Origin: Pseudopyrenochaeta lycopersici
Taxonomy: Eukaryota; Ascomycota; Dothideomycetes; Pleosporales; Pseudopyrenochaetaceae
Assembly (NCBI GenBank): GCA_003313425.1
Contig: NHZP01000001.1
Location: 310,001-374,000, forward strand
Direction: 5' to 3'
Length of the DNA: 64,000 nt
Positions 41,555-54,299 of this stretch are shown piece by piece; within the stretch, counting starts at the first letter, position 1, and each line of letters begins with the position of its first letter. Below the pieces are notes generated by a model. It was given only the letters and a program-made list of their open reading frames with translations, was not told where the DNA came from and searched no databases. The position numbers and the translations under genes were made by a program.

Positions 41555-44086
41555 TTACTTCGCCGTCTCGAACGGCACACTAAGTCTCTCCTTTCTTCTC
41601 CTCTCCTTCTCATTTTCATCACCACTCCTCTCATCCTCACTAGGCCCTTTCTCTTCCACCATGACCCCTGAACCTCCATCACTGCTGGGCCGCGCACTAT
41701 CCCCGCCATCGCTTCTTGTGGGGCTCAGGGAGCGCAGGCGCTCAATTGGGATGCGTTTTTGGAGTCGACTAGCTGCCGTAGGGTCGAGCTCCGCAATCGC
41801 GACTGGCGTGGCTATTGCGAGTAATTCGCCTACCGCACCGAGATCTTTGTTCAGGCTTGCGCTTTGTAGAGAGGCAATATCACCGGGTTGTGAGGCCTGC
41901 ACGAGAGCCGCTGCCGGCATGACAGCAAGTTCTGACAGCCAGCGCCGTGCAAGGTAGCGCTTGGTGCGGCTCCAGACACCGAACTCCTCTGTTGCTGACT
42001 CATAGTTCGAACTGAGTTTCAGTTTATCAACGCTGAACCACGATGTCACGAGCCGCCACTTAATAGAGCCCCACCATCCAACGGGTACAACACCAGGGCG
42101 TGGACCGCGACGAGTCCAGAGTGTTGAATGCTCGGTAGCTAATTCGTGGTACAGAGCTTCATAGACGCCCCTTCGTAGCGGATTCTGACGCTGCGAGGAG
42201 AGATTGTGCTTAACAATATACCAAAGAACGACGACAACAACTAGTACGGGAATCGACGTGACGAACCACCTAGTAAAGTCAGCATATACCTAACATGTTG
42301 GACATACGTGGTCTCCTTACCATTTGATAGGTGGGTTTTCTGCAAAGGTATCCACGTTCATGCCGAAGAACCCGACTGTAAAGGTAAGCGGCAAAAAGAT
42401 GAAGGTGATCCAACTTAGTCGCCACATAGACAGGCCTAATTGTAAGGAGTGTCGAGCGTCTCGGATGCCGACCGACTTGTACATGAGATCGGAAAGCGCT
42501 GTTGTAGGTTGTATAACATCTCTCTCCCACTGTCCTGTCAATTTTTCAAGCTGATCAGGGACTGAACCAAGCCAAGTTTCGTCCTCTTTAGGATCTGCTT
42601 GTGCAAGCTCGTGAAGATAGGAGCGCATTTCCTTGGCCATGTCGGCGTGAATGTACAGCAGTCGTTCGACTTTGAGCCACTGTGCACTATTCTTCCACAG
42701 TTCAGGTGCGCGAGACTCATCGGCAGGGTTTTCGTAGACTGACAACATTTTAGTAAGTTACCGACACATGGCGAGATTGGAATGCTCCGCAGGCCGCAAG
42801 AAATCAGGGCATACATACTCTTATCCTCAAGAATCCCGACATGCGTCTCGCACACAGTCAGAAACTTCTCCCAATTATACGCAACAGCCTTGAAAATGTC
42901 CTTGAGAATGAAATCCATACACTCAGTCGCGAGCATCTCGTCATTATCCATCTCCTCACGCGGCAGGTAAAAGGTGAGGCGCCTCCAGCGAGACTCGAGC
43001 TCCTGACGGGCCCCAATCAGGGTATCCTTGACCGAGCCGCTCTGCGAGTTTTCGAATATGATGATGGTGTTGCCGTTGTCGAGGGTGCGTAGCTTGGGGA
43101 TGTACCGGTCTTGGTGCTCGTTGGCGTCTACGTTGCCGTAGTGCCTCTTCAGGCGCAGGTACTCCTCGTATGCCTCTTCGTTGTAGGGGTTGGGGATGTC
43201 GGGATCGACGGCTTGCCCGGGCCTGCCGTCACTGAGTTGCACATACACGGACAGGCGCTGGACGTAGACGTCGAAGCCATAGCAGGGCTGATCGGCCATG
43301 TCATAGTGATTGAGCTCCATCAACGGCTTAACGGCCGCGGCATCGTTCATAACTGTGTGCCTTTCATAATGCTTTAGGTAGTCACAACCGAAAGCTGCGC
43401 GACTGATGCCCCGCCATGGGTCCCGTTGAGCCCTGAACGTCTTGCCATTCAACACTGGCTTCCCACCTCTAAGCTGTGGCCTTTCATATCTTGCCCACCG
43501 ACCAAATGTGGTGCCGACCAAGTCGTCACTCGCCTCGATATTGAACTTTCTCAACAGAAACCGCGTTGCCCAACTCGCATTCTGGACGTGGATGACTCGC
43601 AGTGCAGCCTGGCCAGAAAGATCTTCCTTGCGGTAAAAGCGGCGCAAACTGTCTATATCACAAAACTCCTGTGCAATAATCTTCCTCCGCCCATTTGTGT
43701 GCTCTTTCGCAACGTAGTCGATGAGCAGCACGCGCCCCTGTTTCCAGCTGTCCTTTGTCCATTTCTCCCGCCATTCGATGTTAGGACTGTGTTTGCGTTT
43801 ATGGCCGAAAGTGCCTTTGCCGCGTTCGTAGAGCAGAGGCTGGGACTCGCGTCGGTCGAAAGAGGGACGCGATCGTTGCTCGTAGGCGCTGAATGTTCTA
43901 GCATGTGCTTTACCACTATCAGCGCTCCTGTCACCTCCCGCACCAATGACTGGCACTCACGGATATCAACGTACCATGCATGCGCGTAGGACTAGGCGAC
44001 GGCTGCGGCGGCGCTCCCGATGCCGTGTCTTCCACCATAATCGGCGGAGGATCCGACTTGGAACGATGCAGACCCGAATTTGCCAT
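41555..44086 (-). CDS. CorA-like divalent metal transporter
   Basis: Minus-strand exons 44086-43975, 43907-42819, 42738-42321 and 42269-41555 join to 777 aa. The first intron could instead be 40 nt (acceptor at 43935), which would add nine residues. A long cytosolic N-terminal domain (Arg-rich start; CDIDSLRRFYRKEDLSGQAALRVIHVQNASWATRFLLRKF) precedes the coiled stalk. Near residue 525 the first TM ends in the CorA signature GFFGMN, followed by a short loop and a second TM (VTSIPVLVVVVVLWYIV). The C-terminal 200 residues are cytosolic and acidic/basic low-complexity. It should move Mg2+ or a similar cation as a pentamer; plasma-membrane or vacuolar location is undetermined. The loop after GMN reads VDTFAENPPIKW rather than the MPE of bacterial CorA. 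Confidence 0.88.
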
Positions 44087-45145
44087 TGTGCACTACCAAG
44101 GAAACCTAGCGAAGCTTGAACGCGAAGCTCAATCGCCCTTCAGAGTATTACAAACATCAAAAGTGGTTGGAAGTGATGCACAACGATACGTCTCGCAAAC
44201 TATCATGGGCGTAGACGGCGCGCATAGCAAGTTACCTCTTGCCCAAGTCTTAAGCAGGGCGCAGCTCCAAGGTATATTGCGGAAAGCGTCATCTGGGGGC
44301 CTTGCAGCACGGGAAGGCGCAATGGGTGTGTGTGGGGCGGGAGAGCGATCATGAGGCTGGTCGTCGGTCATGCTCTCCATCGTATCCGGCACAAATGTGC
44401 CGAGATGCTCAGCCTTACGGTTATGGGATTTGCATGGCGGCACACAGTATTCAAAGAGTCCGATGTCTGCAGAAATGTCGACTATCGAGTCGCATACTGG
44501 CAGAAGGCGGCACATTCACACGAGATTCCCGAATTCGATTCTCCAAACGAAGAGTGCCCATGACGTATGCCTAGGCTGATTCGCTCTCGTAGGTCACTCA
44601 CACCGTGAGATGAGTCCTATCATCATGTGAGGTTCAAGTCTGTGTCAGCTCACGGCCGTGCTTTGAGTTCGGTTGTGTCAGCAATGATTGATGAGTCAGG
44701 GTAAACATTGATGGATGCCTGAAGGAGTACAATTATCGGCCGTTTAGCTTCACAGCTCAATTACAGTAAGGCACTTCTCTGGTGCTTCTCAGCTATACTA
44801 CATGCCCGCACATATCAACACCATTACCCCTTTATGTGTATCAACACCCCCATGCTCTATAATGAGCGCTCTGTAAGGCAACACAACAATGATGATTCCT
44901 TCGAGCGTGAGCTATTACATCTTATATGTAGAAAGGTCTCAGACCTGACTGGTTGCGGAAAACAGATTATATGCGAAACAAACGATAGACAAACATGGTC
45001 GTGACTCGTGTCGGGCTTATGCAGCTCTGTGACGCTCAGAGTGGGTATTGACAAGGAAACAAAGAAAAGTTAGAGTCCAGTAAAGATGATTTACTCGCTC
45101 AAACGCAGTGAACAACAGGAAAACTCCGCCGCAGAAGCGACCCGG
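44087..45145. other. CorA upstream region
   Basis: 1.06 kb between the CorA-like gene start and the LTE1 stop, both minus strand. It presumably contains the CorA promoter. Overlapping small plus-strand frames at 44.3-44.6 kb in all three phases lack any domain. No RNA gene seen. Confidence 0.4.
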
Positions 45146-48100
45146 TCATTCACATTGGCGACTGCGCTGCGTGATCTCGACGTCACTCAGCGCAGCTAAC
45201 CAGAGACATTTGCTGATGATGTTCGGCTCGACCTTGAATGCGTACTTTGAACTGGCTTCAAGGAGACGCAAGAGGTTCTTGACTATCGTAGCGGCCGTAT
45301 GATGTCGGTCGAAATTTACAAGTCGTTCCCCGTCAACCGGCGGGGCGTCGATGAACGGAGGTTTTTGGGCATTGTAGATTAGATCGCGAGTGTAGATTCC
45401 TGAATCTGTTAGTAGAGTTTGCAAGTGGTGGGTATATGCCACCTACCAATAAATGGAATGCAGCCTTCTTCTACGGCTGCAGTCTCCATCTCGAGTCGTA
45501 GATTGTAAAAGTTCTTCAAGGGTTGTACGAGTGCTTCTAAATCCTTCATAATATGTAGTTCTGCTGCAGGAACTAAGGTCCAGGTCTTTTTGAGCCGGGA
45601 GATGTCATTCGAGACCAGGGCAATCGCGATCTGATACATGGTAGCGTAGTTTCGCAGCCGACGAGCATGTGTCGCGATATGGATGAACTTCACAATACAG
45701 CGAGCTCTTTCTTCGATGTTCTCGGTAAGGACACACTCAGAAACCACCCACTTGACCACCAAATTGAAGCGTGCGATAACAACGTCGACGCCGCGAGCCT
45801 CTTGCGATCGGAGATATTGTACCCAGTCACGGATTTGCGGAGAAGACTGTTTCCATCGTAGCTCGATAAGCTCTTTCCAGTCAATCTCGTCCAGAGCATC
45901 CTTCTCAACAACAGTGAACTGTTGTGCCAGAGTCTCAGAGTCGTAAGCTAGAATGAAAGGCAAGTGTGCGGTTGGTTTGGATGATCTATCCTGCTGGTGT
46001 GCATTTGGCTCGATTGGAGACTCTGCCAGTTGGCCAGATTGCCCAAATCCTTGCTCATGTGGACGGGAGGCTGTGGGGGTTAGGCCTGGTGTTGGCAGGC
46101 CTCTTTCATAGAAGGTGGGATTCGGTAGCGCAGTATTCAGTCGATTTGCAGTGAGAGGCGGAGTTGGCGGATGGCGCATTGGGTGGGTCGGTAGGCTATG
46201 CGCTTCATGATTGGGTGTGATTACCTCGTCATCGAAGAAACTCCTCACACCGTGGCTTGTACCGTCTGACTTGGCACCTGCTGCGGATTCCATATCGCTG
46301 AGGTCTTCGTCCTCATCCAGTAGAAATGACTCGCGAGGCACAGGGGACAGAGGGAGTGTTCCTCCATTTGGTATCCGCTTCATACTCTCTGTTTCGGTGA
46401 CATAATCGATTGACGAGTCTGCCGATGACACTGTAGCGGTTTCGGCGGGCTGGGGTAAAGTGCCAGTAAGTTGTAGGGGTGAAGGTTTCGCCGAGGATCT
46501 CATGGTCTCGAGAGTATGCGTTCTGGGCGCAGTAGTGATGTCGCTGACACCGCGATCCAAGAGTGGGATTGAAGAATAAGAGTCTGTAGATTCTCCAACA
46601 GACCGCACAGCAGGAGGGCGTTGGTCAAAATTTTCTGCAGACAAACGGTACATGCCTTGGCCATCTCCTTCGGGTGGAGGCAGCGGTCGGTGGAAGACGT
46701 CGTCGGTTTCAGGACGTGCATCAGGTTCAGAAGCGGGCTGGGGCTCCTTTGTAGGGGCGCCGGTCGGTTGATAGACTTCAATATCAACAGTTTCTCGCTT
46801 TGACGGGATACTGGGGGACTTTTTCTCGTAGCGACCTTCAAGCTTCATCAGGGCTGACTCGATGCCACCATCGTCGTCTACATCATCAGGCAGGGCCGCA
46901 AGCTTTGCCACTTCAACCTCGAACGATGGCCTAAGATTAGGTTGGGAAGAATGCGTATCGACCAGAGAGATGGGTTTCTTAGGAGCATCTACGTCTGTCG
47001 GTTTTTCAGCTTCATGACCCGCTTCGGTCTCAGCTTCGACATAACGGTCGGAACGTAGGATGACCGAATTCGCGATCGAATGGGTACGGTTGGACACAGA
47101 GCCGGTCGAGTGTGGGCGCTGCATCACCTCCAAGTCGTGTACGTTATCTGCGGCACGGAGGTCCCCACCCGGTCGTCGACGAAGTTGGCGTAAGGGCCCA
47201 GTTGTCTCGTTCGCTGGCTGTTTATCAAGAAAGAAAGGGTCATTGTCCGATGACATGGTTTGGAAGGTTGCGTAACTCTCGGGGCCACGGCGTCGGCTTA
47301 GCACACTATTGTAGGATGCGTGCCGGCGCAAAGAACCAGAACGTGCAATCGAGGTTTTGGTCGATCCGCGACGCTTGAAAGAATGCAGTTGCTCGCGACC
47401 TTCGGATATGGATCTCCTTTGTCTTGCCATGGGACGCTGCACTGAAGCTCGTGAGAGGCGTTCTTCCTTCTTGGGAGGCGGGGCCTCAGGTTCCTCGTAT
47501 ACTTCAGATTCTTGAGCCACAGGAACGTTGCCTTGGGCTAGTCGTTCATCGATTGATGGGCCTCTATTATGACTTAGTAATGACGTGCTGTTGACTGCTA
47601 TTTCTTCAGCTTCCACTGGCAAAGCCCCTGACATCACAGGGAGGGGTGGTGCCCCAGTGTCGTCAATTATCAGTATCGACTTGCTACCGGTAGTAATGGC
47701 GCTCTGCACGCGAAAATCGGGAGGCGTGAAAGGTTTGGCGCGATCATCTGAGAGGGGTGTTCCGCGTCTCTCGAACTCGAACTCAAATCCACCAAGGTCA
47801 GGTGGCTCCATCTCATGCTGATGCTGACTTTCGCGCTGTAATTGCTCATGAACTGCTTCTCTGAAGCTGTCTTCAACCATCAGAGCCAGAAGATCAATAC
47901 GGACTTGCGGCCTTGGCCGAGGAGCACGCCGTTTCTGCCCTCCTCCCGAAACTGAGGCAATGGTACCTGGGTTGGATGACCGAGTGGAAGGGGGTTGTCG
48001 TTGGTGCGCAAGCCCGGTGACATATGGGCCAGGACCGGAGAGCTGTCGTGTGCTTAGCGCACGACGTACGCTGCCCAGTATCTTTTTCATTCCTGGGCTG

Positions 48101-50487
48101 TTTGCGTGCCCCGGTCTTTGCAGATCGCTTACATAGGCATCTTCAGTTTCTCGTAGAAGTTGTGAACGTGTTTGGCGAGGGCTTTTGACTTCAAAGTATG
48201 GAGAGAGTGGCTGGAAAAGACCACCGCGCACCAGGCTTCCGGGCATGTTCATTACGGTAGACAAGGAAAGTTCATCAGAAGCGTTCTTAGGGATCGACAA
48301 CGGCGCTCTACTATCCCTCAGGGCATCGGAGAAGCTTCCGCTACGTTTGTGACCGTGAGAAGGACGGGTTGCTTTCGTGGCAGGCGTGACCTGCTGTGGG
48401 GTGGGCACCAAGCGGGTGGTGCCTGCAGGAACGGGATGAGGGTAGAGAGGTAGGTCAATGGCTTGCCCTGTCCTGTTCAGACCTCGCATAGGTATAGAGC
48501 ACGAAAGAACATGCATACTCTGGTCACTCGCAGGTGATAATGGCACTGGGGCAGTCTCGTACTCATGAGACGGCACGTACGGCGAACTCGTTGAGTTTTG
48601 CGGGGTGTGCCGCGCTTTCTGAGCCCACTCCATGTGTCGGCTCGCAAACTGGTCGCTCGGATTTGAACCGATGGTTTCTTTGGTATCACGTGCTTTTTGC
48701 CGCTTGGGGGTGGTGGGCATGGGTGCAATGTAGGGAATTTCTTCAACAGAATCCGGCAAGCCCTCCTGGCCGCCTGGGAGGAGTTCATCGTCGGCAAAAT
48801 TGGGGGCAATGCTGTCATCTGTCTCCCAGTACTGGGCGCAAGTACGTCTCCAGCACTTCTTCAGCTCGCCAACAATCTTGATATCGCCCCTGCCTCCATC
48901 TGCACGAGCTCTTAGGCTGCTGTGGAGGCTGTTGACGAGGTCACAAAAGTAGGTACGCAATGCGTAGACAGGCACAAAGTCGTCGACAAAGTAGTTCAGG
49001 ATCCAATGGCGCAGGGCTACAAAAGTTCGTACACGAACAATGCGGCCAAAGTCATCCTGTCTGTCAACGGCCCATTGCAGGCGAGAAATGAGATATGCGA
49101 CCAGGTCTCTGGTTGACAAGAAGGCGCGGAAGGTGAGGAAGAAATCCGAGAGCAATTCATAATCAAGGAAGCTGGGAGAGGTGATGTGGGCAACCAGCCG
49201 TGAAGGTGTGGCTGCCAGTATCTCACCAGCAGGGGAGAATCGTACAACAGCCCTGTCGTCGGGGTTCATAGTGAATGAATCGTACAGCCTCGGGCCGATT
49301 GGGGCCTGGGACACTCGACTGGATGAGGGCGCCGAGGTTGGGAGAGGTGGACGGTCCATGGTGGCGCGGTACCGGTGTGGGATGGGCGAATAGGCGTCTG
49401 AGCGCGGACGGGAGGACAGGAACGAATGGGTGCCGGCCCGCTGGGGTGTCAGAAGAGAATTGGCGAAATCGTCCGTGGCTGAGGCGCGCGTGTATACCGA
49501 ACTGCGCAGGTCGGCGGTGCCTCGTGTGCTGAAACGCGGCGTGCCCAAGCGGTAATGCGGAATCGGCACCTGCAGCAGCGGGAAAGAGCCAGTGTCTGCA
49601 GTCTTGGGCCGGCCGCCAAACGGCGGGCGCTCGATGACCACCTTGAAGGTGCCGGGCTCGTTGCTGACCGAGGTGACGGTGTGGTCGTCGGCGGTGGAGA
49701 AGGAGTGCGAGCGCACGTGTGCAATGGGTCGTGAGCCAGTTGGGGCGTCGGGTGGTGGCTGCGGCGCGAATGCATCGTCTGCCCTCACGTCTGGCAGCGG
49801 CGGCGTGGGTTCGGAGCGCGGGGTCCTGGAGCCGTAGAGACTCTGGTCCCAGTCATTGCTGGTCGGGCGGAGCTTCGCGTCGAGCGTTGCGCTGTCGGGC
49901 GGCGTCTGGGGCGGGAAGACGAAGGGGTCTGGCTGCGGGCGAGTGCGCTGGTTGGCAGCGCGCACAATGGGCCTGGCGGGTGGTATGGTCAGCGATCTGG
50001 TGTGTCTGCAGTGCGGAGGGAATGCTGCGTGGGCGTGCAGCTCGCGATGGATGCGCTTCCTAATACACACAAACCCCCCCTCCCGCTCAGCCTCGCTCTT
50101 TTTCTGGTGTTTGATCGACGTTTGCACGTTTACTCCCAATGAAGCCATCGCGGCCGCTGCACACCACGGCCAGCAGGAGGAAGCGTGAAACTCTTCGGAC
50201 TTTGCCTACCTCAAGTAGATCACACCGTTGTGCACGTTCGCGACCGTGTAGGACCGCCCGGCCGAGGTGGAATTGGACGTCGAGGTGTCGATGGTGCCGT
50301 TGCTGGCTGCGCGTGCCCGCGTCCTCCTCTTCAGCTGTTCCTTGGAGTCCTTGACCCGTCGAAGGCGTCGAGAGTCGTCTGCGCGTCTCTTTGCGGAGTC
50401 TGCGCCGGCCAAAAGGTCGCGCTGACCTCCAGCAGGGGAGCCTGGGCCTGGGTAGGCATCATTGTGTTGCAGTGCCGGAAGGGCCAT
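45146..50487 (-). CDS. LTE1: RasGEF protein, LTE1 homologue
   Basis: Minus-strand exons 50487-50210, 50005-45447 and 45399-45146 join to 5091 nt, 1696 aa. The 204-nt first intron joins RSYTVANVHNGVIYLR to HTRSLTIPPARPIVRA; without it the second exon would begin with an unrelated leader. A RasGEF_N domain lies at about residues 335-480 (SRLVAHITSPSFLDYELLSDFFLTFRAFLS). Some 900 residues of Ser/Pro-rich, probably phosphoregulated sequence follow. The catalytic RasGEF (CDC25) domain is at about 1440-1696 (LAYDSETLAQQFTVVEKDALDEIDWKELIELRW; FIHIATHARRLRNYATMYQIAIAL; GCIPFIGIYTRDLIY). Yeast Lte1 promotes mitotic exit at the bud cortex; in filamentous fungi the role in septation or polarity is less clear. 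Confidence 0.92.
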
Positions 50488-52116
50488 CCTCCCCCATTAC
50501 GGGTTCGACGCAGTAATACGACGGCGGACGCAGCGTCAGCGGTAACGTGGGCAGAGCATGGCCAGAGAAGACGGGCACAATGCAGACATCTTAGTTGGAC
50601 CGACAGGAAGAGAAGATGACGGACAGAATGCAGCCCTGTCACCATCGCCCAGCGCGGCCGCCGTCATCTGCAATTCACCACTCAACGCCCATGCGCCAGC
50701 CTGGACCGGGGGTCAGTGCGGTATTGCCCCCAAAGTGACACTGCCTATGCCCTCCTCGGCACTCTCCGCACTGCCCTGCTACTTGCACTGGTTGGATAAT
50801 TCAAGCACATGTGCCTTCTGTGCCTTCTGTGCCTTCTGCGCCCTCAGTGCCCTCAGCCCTCACAGCCCTCAGGCCTTCACAATGAACCGTCCTGCCAACG
50901 AGCGCCGTGCTTTTTCCACTGCCCGTGTCACAGAGCACCCGCCGGCTCCCAGCCACCCGCCACCATCTGGATGAATCGTCCATCACTCCAGTCATGGGCT
51001 GCCGAATCTCAGGGTTGCCGACCGACTAGCAATTAACTTTCGCTCTGTCGCATCGGAACCGGTCCATGCTCTTCCGGCAACCGTTGTTCATGCTTCCCGA
51101 CCACGAGCGCTCGAGGGTTGATCCCTTCCATTGCCCAGAAACACCCCATTACTCATCCTCGCAAGCGCTGCGACACCAAGGCACTTTTGCAATAAACAGT
51201 AAACAAAGCAGTCACGCCCTCCCTCTGCACAGGGGCCTTGCCGGTTTGGGACTGCATACATATACCGTTGCCGCGGTCAACCAACCCAGCGGTGTTTCTT
51301 GTTTGTGCTGATCACGGCACTCATTGGCTGGCCCACTCTTACACGCTAATTTTTTGAATCTTAAAAGCAACACACCCCATTTCTTGCACATGGCAAAACT
51401 CACTTTCCTTCGCAGGGAAGGCGGAGCGACGTCATGCACCCTTCTTGTTTCCTATTCTGAAACAACGCTCGTCCTTGGGCAAGTGGCAAGGATGCTGCAA
51501 TCTCCTATCATTACGTCCCGTCTGTCAGTCTCGCTGTCAGTCCACCTGTTAGTTTGTTTGATCCGAGTCAAGAGCATGCTGTCACGCTTCTCATACGATT
51601 GAGTATGCGATGCAGATCAGATAGGGCTCCAGCTACTGCATAACATCCCAACGACAGTCTCGTAGTGAACCCAACACTCCTGATCGTCGGCTTTGGCGCC
51701 CACATTGATGCGACTATACAAATCTGACTTATCGCGCATGCATGCCTGGCTGCATTACGATATGTGGCAAACGCCAACCCAGAGGATCAAAGTACCTAGA
51801 AGTGTTGAAATTGCAGCCCCAATGCGTCTGGCTCGATAAGGCTCGGCACATTGCTTTTATGATGGCAGGGCAGACACCTACCCTTCTGGTCTCGCCATGA
51901 TATTGCAGGGCTCCATCCTGCGGAAACATATCTCCGATGAACCGTGCTTACATATCGTGTCACATCCAAATGCGGACATATGTTTGTGGTTTTCTGCTTC
52001 CTGCTAATAGATGTGAGTACGGGACCAGACTATTGTGTCTCGTACATCATAGCAACGAGTGCACATCTTAAAATTTTAGGACGTTTGCAGAGACTCAAAG
52101 CTTGCTGAAGTTCACT
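50488..52116. other. Intergenic stretch, 1.6 kb
   Basis: Holds the LTE1 promoter side and the 3' side of the N-demethylase gene. It includes a CT-rich imperfect tandem repeat at about 50810-50870. No gene, RNA or mobile element recognised. Confidence 0.4.
50810..50870. repeat. Imperfect tandem repeat, TGTGCCTTC / GCCCTCAG units
   Basis: Three copies of a 9-nt TGTGCCTTC-like unit pass into GCCCTCAG-like units over about 60 bp. Noncoding; probably a slippage-generated minisatellite upstream of LTE1. Confidence 0.6.
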
Positions 52117-53705
52117 CTAGAAAGGATATCCCCTCCCTTCCTCTTCCTCATCACTGACATCTAAACCTCCTTTGACCTGCTCCTCATGCATTCGATCCAG
52201 ATATTCTAACAAAACGTCCCCATAGCGCTCTTTCCCCTTGTATTTGCTCACATCGTCACCCCAACTGCGAACTGCGCTGGCTAGCCGACCAGGGACATAA
52301 GGCTCTTTGCAGATCTCAGTGACAGGATGGAAGTACGTCCGAATGGTGAAAACGACGCCGCCAGATCGTGGAAGTCTAAATTCCAAGTCAGTGTGAATCC
52401 AGGATACAGCAGTTTCACAGGTAGCAATTCAACGAGGCTGCCAGTGGCACCCCAACAAGGATCGTGGTGATCATGCTGACAATGCAGCAGCCACATCCAG
52501 CTAACGAGCAAATCATACAAAAAATGTTTAGAAGAACGTTCAACATACCGTCTCAAGCTCTGTCTCTCACTTCTAAACCAATGCTGCTCAACCGCTTTAT
52601 TCTTCTCCGCCGTGAACCAGCCAATCCCATCCGCGTCCTCACTCCCTATGCTCTCACTCCACGCCAACTTGTCATCGACCTGAATAAAGTAATTATTGCG
52701 CAGCACAGGACTCTGCGGCTGGACTCTTCTGAAGAAATTCATCATGCCTTTTTCCAGCTTCGTCTTGAACCCGGGGACATCGCCGCTGGTGTGGATTTCG
52801 GAAAGCGGCATGCCGAATTTGTCTTCCAGCCGCCAGAATCCGGCTAGCAGGATGGCGCCGGCGAGGAGGTAGTATTGCCCATCTGGCCGCTCGAACATGA
52901 TGGCTAGGTCGTCTTGGACAAAGCGAGCAGCCATTTGCATGGGGTCTTCTTTTAGCGGCCGTTCGACGATGTTGAATGACTCCTTGGTGACAAGATTATC
53001 CATACCCACATCCGTCTTCTTGTAGAGGCTTGGATACCGTTCAGGTAGATATGCACAAAACTCTTCTAACAATTCACACGCGCCGTCATATGCCTCTGGC
53101 GCTGTCTTGCAGCACTTGTGGCCCCGCTCGGCAATGCGCTGAGCCTTGAGGTCGTGGAAATACATAAATTGGTTGTCCAGTTCTACCCACTCATCCCACT
53201 GCATCGACCTTAGGCCCATGGTGATATTATACTTTGGTCCATGACGGAATGGTCGATACGGTAAGGGCTTTGTGTGTTCAATAGACCAGTTCGGATATGG
53301 CGGTGCAGTAGGACGCTCGAATGTTTGGGGTACCCATACTGGATGTGTCAGTTACTTTACGCTGTTTTGCGGAACAAAGCCAAGCCTTGTTATGGGTATG
53401 AAAAAGGAGTAAGTGGTACCTCCAGGTGGCCGGTCAGGTGCCTTGAATGGCGATCGTTTATCGAGATTCGGTGTACTCGGTGGAGTAATAGCCTGGCGTG
53501 TGCGAGAGCGTACACGATGTGTTACAGTGACAACCAACCAAAGACATGTGACAAAGGCAAATCCAGCATAGAGAATAACCCTTGGTTGGACATCCGAATG
53601 TTGTAACACCTGATCGAGCTTTGACTGTGCTTTGGTGCAATGGTGTCTCACGGCGTGGTTAAGCTGTTCGGCATGCTCTGCAAACCGCGGGGCGAGCGCG
53701 AACAT
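52117..53705 (-). CDS. DUF3445 heme-dependent oxidative N-demethylase-like protein
   Basis: Minus-strand exons 53705-53420, 53338-52549 and 52375-52117 join to 1335 nt, 444 aa. The N-terminus carries one TM anchor (VILYAGFAFVTCLWLVVTV, about residues 43-61). After a Pro-rich linker the DUF3445 domain starts at PYRPFRHGPKYNITMGLRSM and contains ADGIGWFTAEKNKAVEQHWFRSERQSLRR joined to LPRSGGVVFTIRTYFHPVTEI. The 173-nt second intron was placed so that this last conserved stretch is continuous. Characterised bacterial relatives are heme enzymes that oxidatively demethylate secondary amines to formaldehyde. In fungi the family is common and often membrane-anchored; the substrate here is unknown. 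Confidence 0.87.
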
Positions 53706-54299
53706 GACGACCTGCTCTGAACACAAAAGACTGCTAAGGAAGAATCAAGAATAGAAAGAAATAACGTTGGTAATGCACGCCAGAGATAATAAGAACAAGT
53801 GAGGGATCTTGAGACTTTAGGTGACGAAAGGTGGACAACTACAGGGGTGGCGGATATGCGCGACGTGAAGTGCAGCTTCCTTTTATTGATTTGATATCTA
53901 TACGCGCATGCACCTGGTGCGATAACGTCCATGAACAATGTGGGGTTGTCTAGCTCCGGCATCGTCAATGGTCTATCATTAATAGGCGGGGGAAAGCAAT
54001 ACCCCATTTGGTTAGTGTCAACGACTATCCCAAGCAGCTAAGCATGTCCACCACTGGGACCCAACGCGATAGACTGCATGATTGAGAGCGACATGGAAAT
54101 AGAACCAACCTTGGCACCTAGCTATCACCTGTGAGCAGCTTCCGCTCCATGCTCAGTATAGCCACGATGCTCGAGGTACGATATACTTGCTGGATAGTAA
54201 TGCGAAGGCCTTGTGATCCTATACAGCTCTCTTCATGCGATTGAAGGTACCCACTTTCGGGAGTCTTCCTTAATTCTCAGGGGATAATTCGACCACATC
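53706..54299. other. N-demethylase upstream / ALG9 downstream region
   Basis: 594 bp with both neighbours on the minus strand; it should contain the N-demethylase promoter and ALG9 3' end. Nothing else recognised. Confidence 0.4.

Noticed and set aside
43426..43989. 187-codon plus-strand frame
   Set aside because: Antisense shadow of the CorA-like gene's second exon.
48650..48680. tRNA B-box-like GGTTCAAATCC on the minus strand
   Set aside because: It lies within LTE1 coding sequence with no A-box or cloverleaf around it.
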